Positions 55,196-64,000 of a stretch of DNA of 64,000 nt are shown here, piece by piece. A program made the position numbers and the translations under genes. The notes beneath the pieces were generated by a model. It was not told the DNA's origin. It saw nothing but the letters and a program-made list of their open reading frames with translations, and ran no database searches. Numbering within the stretch: position 1 is the stretch's first letter; each line of letters begins with the position of its first letter. The stretch is from Entoloma clypeatum (Eukaryota > Basidiomycota > Agaricomycetes > Agaricales > Entolomataceae). Location: assembly GCA_963565915.1 (NCBI GenBank), contig OY751495.1, forward strand, positions 3,782,001-3,846,000. Direction: 5' to 3'.

Positions 55196-58150
55196 CATTT
55201 GGGAGCACATCAGGAAACCATGGAAGCAATGGTACTGGACATTGGGAGAACGGACATGCTCTTGGGACATGACTGGTTGGTACACCACAACCCCACAATC
55301 AATTGGACAACCGGTGCGGTAACATTTAACCGGTGCCCAACAACATGTCAAACCAAACACTCAGATTTCAGGATTAACCTTAATGGTCGCAAACACCGGG
55401 TTCGCATGGTTGAGGTGCGCGACAAAGATGCACCCAAAAAGTTGGATCAGAAATGGAAGCCTGGAGACCCTACACCACCTCCCACAACCAAACGACCCTC
55501 ATATGTTGAACGATTTGCTCATCTTTTCAAGAAAGAGAACTTTGACAAGATCCCAAAGGAGAGGGAATGGGACCATGGTATTGAACTTACACCGGACGCA
55601 CCAAAGGAACTAGGGGAAAATACATATCCTATGACGCAAAAGGAACAAGAGGAATTGGATGCATTCATTGACGAGGGTCTAGCAACAGGAAAGATCCGCC
55701 CGTCCAAATCCCCTTACGCCTCCCCTTGCTTCTTCATCAACAAGAAGGATGGCTCCAAACGATTGGTACAAGATTACCGCATGGTCAATAAATTCACGGT
55801 CAAAGACAAGTTCCCACTCCCATGAATATCCGATCTCTTGGACGTACTGAAAGATGCAGTCTACTTCAATAAAATGGACATCATGTGGGGCTATAACAAC
55901 ATCCAGATTAAGGAGGGCGATGAATGGAAAGCTGCCTTTCTCACCAGTCGAGGATTGTTCGAACCATTGGTCATGTTTTTCGGTCTTTGCAACTCCCCGG
56001 GAACGTTCTCTCGAATGATGACTAGTCTATTCTGGGACCAGATCCGCCGATGTATCTGCGTGATCTACATGGATGACATTGTGGTTATCAGTAAAACCAA
56101 GGAAGAACTCGCGCAAAACACCAAAGAAATCCTACAGATCCTATCGGACAATGATTTGTTCCTAAAGGAGAAGAAGTGTTTATGGGAAGTAACAAAATGT
56201 CCTATATTGGGATATGTGGTTGGTGAGGGACGTGTTGAGATGGAAACTGAGAAGGTGGATACAATTCGAAGCTGGCGAGCACCCACATCAAAAAAGGAAG
56301 TTCAGAAGTTCCTTGGATTTGCTAACTTCTATTGATGTTTTATTGAAGGGTACTCAAACATCGCGAAACCTCTCACCGCGCTCACAGGCGGTACTGCATT
56401 TACTTGGGGACCAACAGAGCAGCAAGCTTTTGAAGGTCTCATACAGGCAATTACATTGGCACCAGTCTTGGCATTACCGAAACCAGAGGGACAGTTCAGG
56501 GTTGAAACCGATGCATCGGGCTACGCAATTGGAGCAGTACTCTCTCAGAAGCAAGACGACAAATGGCACCCCATCATGTTCTTGTCGCGGACCATGTCCG
56601 CGGCCGAACAGAATTACGAGATATACGACAAGGAACTCCTGGCGGTCGTGGAAGCATTAAAAGATTGGAGACACTATCTGCTCGAAGCCAGGGAATGTTT
56701 CGAAATCTTGACCGATCACAAGAACCTGGAATATTTCCGTCGTCCTCAGGACCTGAATCAACGACAGCGATGCTGGAAAATGAAGTTACAAGACTATGAC
56801 TTCAAATTACGGCATGTGCCTGGCAAGACCAATGCGAAAGCGGACATCCTGTCACGCTTACCCTGGTATGAAGCGGAACTCGAACCACAGAACAGTGACC
56901 AAATGCTCAAGGAGGGACTATTCTTGAAACGGTTGGAATCAGAAGATGTGGTACAAATGGAGATGTTCACGGAGGAACAATTCTTTGAAGGGGGTGAAAC
57001 ATCTGATTCCATCAAAATTGGAAACGTCACAACCATTGAAAATCCGTGGATCGCACGCATCAAGGGTTCAAACCGCATGGAGACAGAAGTAGCGCAGGGC
57101 CTAAAAAAGAATCCTCATTGGTATCAGCAGGAGAATGGGATCACCTATGCAGGAGAACGAGTCTATGTCCCACCAGATCCACAATTACAACAAGAATTGA
57201 TGTTCGAGTCACATGATGCACCAGTGGCTGGACATCCAGGACAGTACCGGACACATGAACTCCTCACTCGCACCTACTGGTGGCCTACCATACTGCATGA
57301 TGTGAAGAAGTACGTGAAGGGTTGCGACACTTGTCAACGCAACAAGATTAACCGACAAAAGCGACATGCTCCGCTACATCCCCATGCAGCACCAAGTCAC
57401 CCATGGGAAGACATAGGAATCAATCTGATGGAAAAAATGCAATTCTGGTCATCATGGAAAGACATTCGAAGATGCTTCACCTCATTCCGACAACCGTGGA
57501 ACTATCAGCTGAAGGATTAGCCAAGATCTATCGGGATCAGATATGGAAGCTTCATGGGATCCCCAAGAAGATCATGAGCGATAGGGGACCGCAGTTCGCC
57601 GCGAAGTTCATGGAGATACTCAGCCGCATGCTAGGGATCAAGAGGAACCTGTCCACTGCATACCACCCACAGACTGATGGACAGGCCGAGCGATCGCATC
57701 AGGAGACGGAAGCGTTCTTACGAAACTTTGTCAACCATCTACAGGATGATTGGGCTGAATGGATCACAATCGCAGAGTTCCAGTACAATGACAAAGAACA
57801 TCAGGCGACGAAGCACACCCCATTCTACCTCAACTACGGTTTACATCCATGGAAGGGAGAGCTCGTGTTAGAAGATACCAATCTGGCTGCCAACGACTTC
57901 TTGAAAAAACTCAAACAGGCACGAGAAGAAGCCAATGCTGCGCTGAAACAAGCACAGGATCAGATGAAGAAGACAGTTGACACACGGCGAAGTCCGTCTT
58001 GGAACTACCGCATCGGAGACAAAGTGTGGCTGGAAGGGACTAACATCAGGACCGATCGCCCCTCAAAGAAACTCGATGCACTCCGACATGGACCATTCAA
58101 AGTCCTAGAGAAGAAAGGAGCTAGCACGTACCTTCTTGATCTTCCGAAGA
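55196..58150 (+). pseudogene. GypA-3 pol, decayed
   Basis: Protease C-terminal half (LDIGRTDMLLGHDWLVHHNP), RT ([28 protein letters not shown] near 56070), RNase H (DASGYAIGAVLSQKQDDKW), integrase zinc finger (CDTCQRN) and core (SDRGPQFAAKF, HPQTDGQAERSHQE), GPY/F region (DKVWLEGTNIRTDRPSKKLD, HGPFKVLEKKGAS). Damage: TGA at 55823 and 56333 (arginine in GypA-1), the latter beside an Arg-to-Cys change (CGACGC to TGATGT), and a frameshift with small deletion at about 57405. It preserves CGA at 55493 and 56762 where GypA-1 has TGA. Confidence 0.85.
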
Positions 58151-58694
58151 TGTCATAACCATATGATTCACATCCGACTTATCTGACAACTCCAACATTT
58201 CATCCGCTCCGACATCTGCTCCAACAAACATTCTATTTATATTGAATATACTTCCACTACGTAACATCCCAACCATACTTACAAGTAGACATATGTTGTT
58301 CACTTTTCATTTGCTACTCTCCGTACTCCGAATGTTCCGATGGTCAACTCCGATATCTGCACATCACTTATAGTAATGCTGATCATTCTAGTCTACTATA
58401 AATAGTGTACAAACCTGTCGTAGAACCTCAGTTCAAATATCATACGTTATACCTCATTCACATCCGTCTCTACTTGCCTTTGAGCATTCTCTCCGTCACC
58501 TCCGCTCATCCGCTCATCCGCTCATCCGACATCCGCCAATCCGAAATTGAGGACCACATCAAAGAGTGGGGCACAACGCACAAGTTGAAGCCAGGTCCTT
58601 TCTGCCAACGTTGCACTTACCGCATTCCGCTCCTCCGCTACTCCGCTCCGACTCGTCCGATGTTTTCCGACGTTGAGAAACACGCTACGTGACA
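58151..58694 (+). repeat. LTR of family E (5' LTR)
   Basis: 544 bp, TGTCATAACC...CTACGTGACA, reverse orientation of 48688-50836. It keeps the uninterrupted TA target (58292-58293) of the Tc1 element and has a CTATAAATAG core promoter near 58397. Confidence 0.8.
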
Positions 58695-58745
58695 GTATAT
58701 TTGAACTACCACCATTCTTTGATTTACCCAACAACCTCTACCCAC

Positions 58746-58980
58746 ATGTCTCAAACCCGTAATACAGTTCGAACAACTAGGACTGCTCGTGCAGCAGCAG
58801 AACGTTCATCCTCCACACCACGCTCTGCTTTTCTTCGAGGAACACGCAATGTAACCATTACCCCTCGAGGAGCCACAGCATCATCATTCGCTCCTACCCC
58901 CGGACTGTTGAACATATTGCCAGATATGTCGCACCATGTGCTTGTCACAGGAAGTGACTATAAGTCACTATTACCATATA
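58746..58980 (+). pseudogene. Start of the family E element's first ORF, truncated
   Basis: Downstream of the E LTR, MSQTRNTVRTTRTARAAAER begins a basic, Ser/Thr-rich frame reaching SDYKSLLPYM, where the CopB LTR interrupts it. Position after a 5' LTR suggests the N-terminus of Gag. No domain is recognised. Confidence 0.45.
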
Positions 58981-59251
58981 TGTGAGTTTATGGTATAACC
59001 ACGGACGCATGACTTGTTTATGTATTGTTTGTACAATGGTCCGTGCGCATATTGGATTAGTATAAATACCCATGTATTTAGTACGGTGAATCCTAACTTC
59101 TTGAACACCCCAGTTCTTTGAGTTAACTAACAAGCTAGTACAGCTTCTAGAATTCCTTTAGTTACTCTTAACCAGGTTAGTTGAGCTTCCTTCATGCCTT
59201 CGTACCGTTACATCTTGAGCGCCCTTTGGGCTGCCTATGTCGGTTACTTCA
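58981..59251 (+). repeat. 5' LTR of CopB
   Basis: 271 bp, TGTGAGTTTATGG...GGTTACTTCA. TATAAATA at 59061 predicts a transcript start near 59090. Confidence 0.65.
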
Positions 59252-60030
59252 TTAGGTTATGGGCCCCGGCCCTAGCGCCGCATGCTCTGAGTATCTTAGC
59301 TTTTGCGCTATTATTGGCAGCATCCGCTTTGTATGCTAGCCTGGAGACTGGTTTCCTCAGTATCGAATACGTCGAGCTCGATGGTTCCCTTAACGGTGAA
59401 CCTCGCAGTGTTCGAGGTATTGAATGTACCTTTCAGTGGGTCATTCTTGATCGATTACTTGAGAGAATCCCTGTTACAATGATCGTATCACGAGAGCAAG
59501 TCCATATGGTGCCAACGGCACAGGGCTCAGTCCCTTCAGGTCTTGATGACAATGGACGCATCGTTGCACGTTGCGGGGTGTGTCGACAACTTGTTGTTGA
59601 CAGTCAGCATTGCCCGAGGCATTGCATAGACAACACCACTTTTGACTACTCATGTACTACGTGTGATGCAGGAGGAGCAAGGACTCGAGCTCTAAACCGC
59701 AGACGGCGCAATCGCCGTACTGAGGTACCTGTTGCGGTACCTACCCAAGATGGAGATCCCACGGATCCTCCGCCCGTGTATGTTGATGATGGGACCATCC
59801 CTGAAGCACACGGAGCACCTCCTCTTTCGCCTCCGACCCGACAAGTTCGGTTGCCGGATAATGACCCCTTAATTGAGGCGGCGAACAGAGCGAATGAAGT
59901 CATGCTCCCTATTCAGGGAGGATCTTGCACCTGTGGGCAACATCGCACTCAGGGCGCACATGACGATTGGGTAGAATTAGTGATGGCATTTCATATGCTA
60001 CCACTAGACCAAACAGAGAACGAAGAATGA
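59194..60030 (+). CDS. ORF0: 278-aa membrane/cysteine-rich protein upstream of CopB gag
   Basis: The ATG lies inside the LTR (after the predicted start of R) and the frame reads through the primer-binding site (codons RLWAPALAP) for 278 codons, so it is the first long ORF on the element RNA. Residues 5-22 and 29-50 are hydrophobic enough for two membrane helices. A Cys/His region follows (CGVCRQLVVDSQHCPRHC, YSCTTC), then a basic patch (RRRRNRR), a Pro/Asp-rich linker and a C-terminal CTCGQH motif. No homologous family is recognised. Gag starts 90 bases later in the same frame after several stops. CopA has nothing comparable. Confidence 0.6.
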   Translation: MPSYRYILSALWAAYVGYFIRLWAPALAPHALSILAFALLLAASALYASLETGFLSIEYVELDGSLNGEPRSVRGIECTFQWVILDRLLERIPVTMIVSREQVHMVPTAQGSVPSGLDDNGRIVARCGVCRQLVVDSQHCPRHCIDNTTFDYSCTTCDAGGARTRALNRRRRNRRTEVPVAVPTQDGDPTDPPPVYVDDGTIPEAHGAPPLSPPTRQVRLPDNDPLIEAANRANEVMLPIQGGSCTCGQHRTQGAHDDWVELVMAFHMLPLDQTENEE

Positions 60031-60120
60031 TGATCGACAAGGCAGCTCATCAATTTATTTTTCTGATGCGCTTTTTCGATATTACATATGCTGATTCTAT
60101 TTATGTGTCACAGCATCATC

Positions 60121-61646
60121 ATGTCTTCAAACTCGAAACTCGACCTCGCTTCCTCCGTTCCCAAACTCAACACCACAAACTTCTCCATCTATCAGGAGAA
60201 AATGAGCGCCTACCTGAAGGCAGCTAAAGTGTGGAGGATCGTCACCGGCGACAAAAAGATCCCGGCTGACCCTAAAGAGACAGATTTCCAAGACAAGTTA
60301 AACACTTGGCATGAACAGGACGATCAGGCCCAAGGCCTAATTCAGATGTCCATTTCGGACTCTCTCGTCCATCACATCAAGGGAGCTAAAACCTCCAAGG
60401 AGATGTGGGACCTGATCGCCACTAAACTGTCCACGGTCGGCCCGTCCACCGTTTTTGCTGATTTTCAGCAACTCCTCCGCACCTCTCTTTCTCCTGCTGA
60501 TCCTTTATCTGGCATCGATAAGATGCAGACCCTTTTTCAACGACTCGAGCACAACCACATAGACATCCCCAAGTTCGTCTGGATCATGATGATCCTGAAT
60601 GGACTGCCTCAAGGCTATGATGGTCTAGTACACAGCATCCTTTTTGATGCGGTGCACTATGTAGCGCCTGGCGGCAATCAGTCTACTGTACTCGAAATCG
60701 GGAAAGTAATCGAGCAAGTACGCTTGGAATACTTCCGTAAAAACCCGCACGCTCCACAGTCCCAAGGAGGCGCTCACGCAACAAAATTTCTGCGGTAAAA
60801 CGCGCTCGTCCCAATCCCCCGAAGTACCAGCCTCGCACTGGACCCTCTCAGGGATCTTCGGAAGGACCGGCTGCTAACCAGCAGCATTCGCATCAGCACT
60901 CCAAGCCCTGGAAAGGCAAGGGACGTGGAACTTCCGCTGGGAAGACCAAGGGCAAAGGACCCTGGAAAGGTAAAGAGAAGGCGCATTTTGCCTCCTCTGC
61001 CATGGATAGCGCCCCTGATGGGCAGCTTCCAATCCAGACCTTGCCCAGCACAGTCATTTACGGAAATGGGTCTATCTTCACTCCGCACCCCTCATCATCC
61101 ACCGACTGGAGGATAAGGAACAACCAATCGCTTGCGATCGGTAATATTCCTGGCCCAGGCCCTTTCACGGACCTGGATGGAGCGCGCACACTAGCTAACA
61201 GCATTGGTGTCCCTCCAACAGCTCAGAATCTAACTCGCCTCGTCGAGGTCCCTGCACTTCAACGCAATGAAGCTGCAACGTCAAGGCCGCTCTCAGCGCC
61301 TCCGACAATGGACCCCCGGAATCACCGCATTCCGGTTTTCGAAGAAACACTGAGTAGAATCAGCTGGGCCGATGAGATGGAAACAGAAGACATAGCCCCC
61401 ACCATAAGGGGTTATTACGATGAAGGATACGTCGAAAACTATATGGAGTATGAAGTTTCCCGTGGTGATGGAAACAACGACGACATGGGGTATGTTTCAC
61501 ATTCAACAGCACGTACAATGCAGTTAACAAATACTTCACAGAAGCCTCTTTGGAGACGAGTGAATGGACGGCGGTCCAATGTATTTTTATCACCTGCTGT
61601 ACGCGCTTATAGCGCAAATAAATTCTCATTATGCGAATTGTGCTGA
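60121..61646 (+). pseudogene. CopB Gag and linker, frame shifted
   Basis: Gag from ATG 60121 (SSVPKLNTTNFSIYQEKMSA, KVWRIVTGD, the usual copia start) is open to 60798 (237 codons). The continuation (RRRSRNKISAVKRARPNPPK, WKGKGRGTSAGKTKGKGPWK) lies in the -1 frame and runs from about 60765 to 61646. Pol resumes in the original frame. Either two indels inactivate it, or shifts are used; I see no canonical slippery heptamer at the first junction. Confidence 0.6.
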
Positions 61647-63993
61647 ATGTAAGAAACAGAATCAATCCAATTGGATTCTTGATTCAGGTGCATCATTGCA
61701 CTTTACTTATGATATCAATGATTTCATTGAGTATACCCCACTAAAAGATCGTCAATCTGTGCAAATTGCACAGAAAGGTCACACTATTCAGATCCTTGGA
61801 CAAGGAACGGTGTTGATTAATCACACCATCAAGAAAAATGGGCGAGAACAAAATAAAATAACTCGTCTATCACCCGTTTATTATATACCAGATTTAGACG
61901 TTCGTCTTTTATCTGTAGGCGAGATCCTTAAACAAGGAAATGAAATTAGCGGACGATTTGGTTCGATCACGCTAAAGACCAATTCAGGTCTTCCTTTGTT
62001 TATGTGTTATCCTCATAAGGCAAATGAATCGATTTATTGGCTAAATGCCACGATCATTAAAGAGGAACGAATACACTTGGTTAGTCTTAGTGTCTCACAA
62101 TCTGTTGATTATGACACCTGGCACAAGCGATTTGGACACCCTTCACATGAAGTACTGCGACATGCTTCTAAACATGTCAAAGGTTTCAATGGAGTGGACA
62201 AACCGTCCACTGAGCGGCCCTGCAAAGGATGCGCTCTTGGAAAGATGCCTTCAAAATCTTTCCCACCATCTCAGACACGCGCTAAAGCACCTCTTGAGCT
62301 AATCCATTCGGATTTAAAGCAATTCAAGAAGGCGACTTATGGCAAATATAATTATTATATCAGCTTTGTTGATGACTACACGTCACACGCCTGGATCTCT
62401 TTATTGAGACTCAAATCCGATGCACACTCTGCACTTCGTGATTTTAATGCCATGGTTAAAAACCAATTCAATACAACAATTAAAACTTGGCGTTTTGATG
62501 GCGGCGGTGAGTTTGTCCCTTTCCAAGCAGATATGCGTGAGATGGGAATTCAGGGTGAAGTTACTGTGCCGCACCAGCCACAACAAAACGGTCGTGCGGA
62601 ACATTTTAACAGAACTTTAATGGATAAAGCACTTGCTATGTTGCATGATGCTTGCCTACCCGAAATATGGATTCAATTTGCGGTAGAACATGCACTTCAC
62701 TTGTATAACCAAACTCCATTGAAAAGACATGGATGGCTTACTCCGTATGAGTCCCTTAAAAAGGAAAAGCCTGATGTGTCGAACCTACACGTTTTTGGAT
62801 GTGGTGCTTACGTCTTTCTTCCAAAAGAAATTCGTACTACCACTGCTAAATCCGAGCTGATGATTTTCATTGGATTTAAAACTGGAACTAAAGGTTACCG
62901 GTTTATGCGGATGCCAAACAACGTGGTCTTCATAGGTGTCACAGCAATGTTTGATGAACAGCTGTTCCCAAAATGTTCTACATTGAACAAAATACCTTCG
63001 ATAACACAATACCATGATCCAACATCAGACGATATGGGAAACGATGATGTAAATGGACATGATGGCCCGTCTGATTTACCAACCGACGATTTCCATTCGG
63101 AAGACAATGATGCACATGGTCCTGGCGGTTCACGTTACCCGTCTAATCCAGGAACCAATGATGACAATCATAACCTCCCTGATACAAATAGCGACCAAAC
63201 TGGTCAGCTTCCCGAAGGTTCCAGTCAGGCTTCTGATAGAACAAACAGACAGGACACCGCTGAGAATCAGCAGTGGGTTCCCCGGACTCGCAATCCAGGG
63301 AAACGTGTGCGCATAGATGCACCAAACGATGATCGTGCCTTACCAGGAGATTATCGCCCACAGACTGATCGTCCTCGTCGTACTCGGGTTACACCCCAGC
63401 ATCCTGGAAATGTTTATGGGAATAACCCGGCTGAGGCCTTGCATCAAAATCAGCGTGATTGGAGCAGAACCGTTCAGGAAGATTCACGGCGATACGCCTA
63501 TAATCCCCGATCGGAGACCAGACCCCAGCAATCTGGCGCTGATCCATCAACTAGCTCCGCTGATCCTCAGATGTATCAGAACAATTCCAATCCGAATCCG
63601 GATATAGATATGGAGGAATTACTCTATATTAGGGAAGGGGGAGGACAGTCACAAATGCTTGCGCACTTGCTATCTAAAGCAATCCCTGCATATGACGAAA
63701 TTCCACAAGACCCAAAGTCTTGGCAAATGAAGGACATAAATAAGCTACCTGAAAAGGAAAAGCTTGAATGGAAAGCAGCATGTCGTGAGGAACTAGAAGC
63801 CCTCCGAAAGCGCAATGTCTTTAAGTTGGTTGACCTGCCTAAAGGTCGTAAAACCATCAGAAATCGATGGGTATTCGACGTCAAAACTGACGGACGAAAG
63901 AAGGCACGACTCGTTGCCAAGGGTTTCTCACAAATCGAGGGCATCGATTTTGATGAGATCTTCTCACCTGTGATACGTTTCGAGACTATCTGA
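61564..63993 (+). pseudogene. CopB Pol: protease, integrase, start of RT
   Basis: Protease WILDSGASLHFTYDINDF; integrase zinc finger (WHKRFGHPSHEVL, CKGCALGKMP), core LIHSDLKQF, SFVDDYTSHAWISLL, FDGGGEFVPFQ; acidic linker; RT start (RNRWVFDVKTDGRKKARLVA, GFSQIEGIDFDEIFSPVIRF). It ends at TGA 63991-63993, where CopA has the arginine of YETVRLIL, so CGA-to-TGA is likely. The first ATG used here is arbitrary, as pol is presumably made from an upstream frame. Confidence 0.8.
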
Positions 63994-64000
63994 ATCCTCT

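Larger units (their letters stand above)
53162..58150 (+). mobile_element. Gypsy element GypA-3, 3' end lost
   Basis: Same family as GypA-1 and GypA-2, on the plus strand: 5' LTR, self-priming site, ORF1, Gag, partial protease, RT/RNase H and integrase. It is cut at LLDLPK by the LTR at 58151, so ORF3 and the 3' LTR are missing and no TSD can be checked. Confidence 0.88.
58981..64000 (+). mobile_element. Copia element CopB, 5' part (continues beyond window)
   Basis: LTR 58981-59251, iMet half-tRNA primer site 59255-59267 (GGTTATGGGCCCC), an extra ORF, gag, and pol up to the start of reverse transcriptase at the window end. It inserted into the family E element. Because the 3' LTR is outside, age and target duplication cannot be judged. 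Confidence 0.88.

Noticed and set aside
60765..60800. Programmed -1 frameshift in CopB gag
   Set aside because: ACAAAATTT is present but not in the X-XXY-YYZ phase required, and no sister copy is available; an indel is equally likely.

Overview
The window looks like nuclear DNA of a filamentous basidiomycete (Agaricomycetes). The genes are split by many 45-75 nt GT-AG introns, the proteases and glutathione transferase resemble mushroom enzymes, and the mobile elements are typical of the group: a KDZ (Kyakuja-Dileera-Zisupton) transposon gene with a CxC2-like cysteine cluster, Ty3/gypsy elements of the self-priming and chromodomain types, Ty1/copia, a Tad-like LINE, hAT-like MITEs and a Tc1/mariner. 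Species cannot be told from sequence alone. All exon models were built by hand from splice signals, reading phase and family motifs.

Region 1 (1-13.5 kb) is gene-bearing: a possible small cysteine-rich secreted protein; an F-box-type gene with one frameshift and, at 7.7-8.8 kb, its decayed paralog; a broken zinc-ribbon gene; an apparently intact 17-exon secreted subtilisin; a 4-exon Fe/Mn superoxide dismutase; a 2-exon glutathione transferase; and an intact 11-exon secreted aspartic protease. Two secreted proteases, SOD and GST fit a saprotrophic or litter-degrading lifestyle, but no gene cluster with one shared pathway is evident.

Region 2 (13.5-33.4 kb) is nested repeats. hAT-like MITEs sit inside one another with 8-bp target duplications. 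A GC-rich minisatellite (core TTGGGCATGAG) recurs many times. A 6.0-kb gypsy element (GypA-1, TSD ATCCC) sits inside a hAT-like element. A second gypsy element (GypA-2) encloses rearranged chromodomain-gypsy fragments (GypB) and other debris.

Region 3 (33.4-43.3 kb) holds a 160-bp tandem repeat, a fungal gene family member split by a complete and apparently very young copia element (CopA: LTRs identical by eye, uninterrupted 1575-codon polyprotein, TSD GTTGG), and a gene with glycine-spaced Yae1-like repeats carrying one internal TGA.

Region 4 (43.3-51.1 kb) is a KDZ transposase gene hit in series by a hAT-like MITE, an ORF1-only LINE and a solo LTR. The LTR was in turn hit by a Tc1 element whose empty site is preserved in the LTR copy at 58.3 kb.

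Region 5 (51.1-64 kb) contains a copia gag-protease fragment, a third GypA copy, a fragment of the element owning that LTR, and the 5' part of another copia element (CopB) with an extra 278-codon ORF before gag.

Most stop codons in the retroelements are TGA where a sister copy or family alignment has CGA, pointing to CpG-to-TpG decay.
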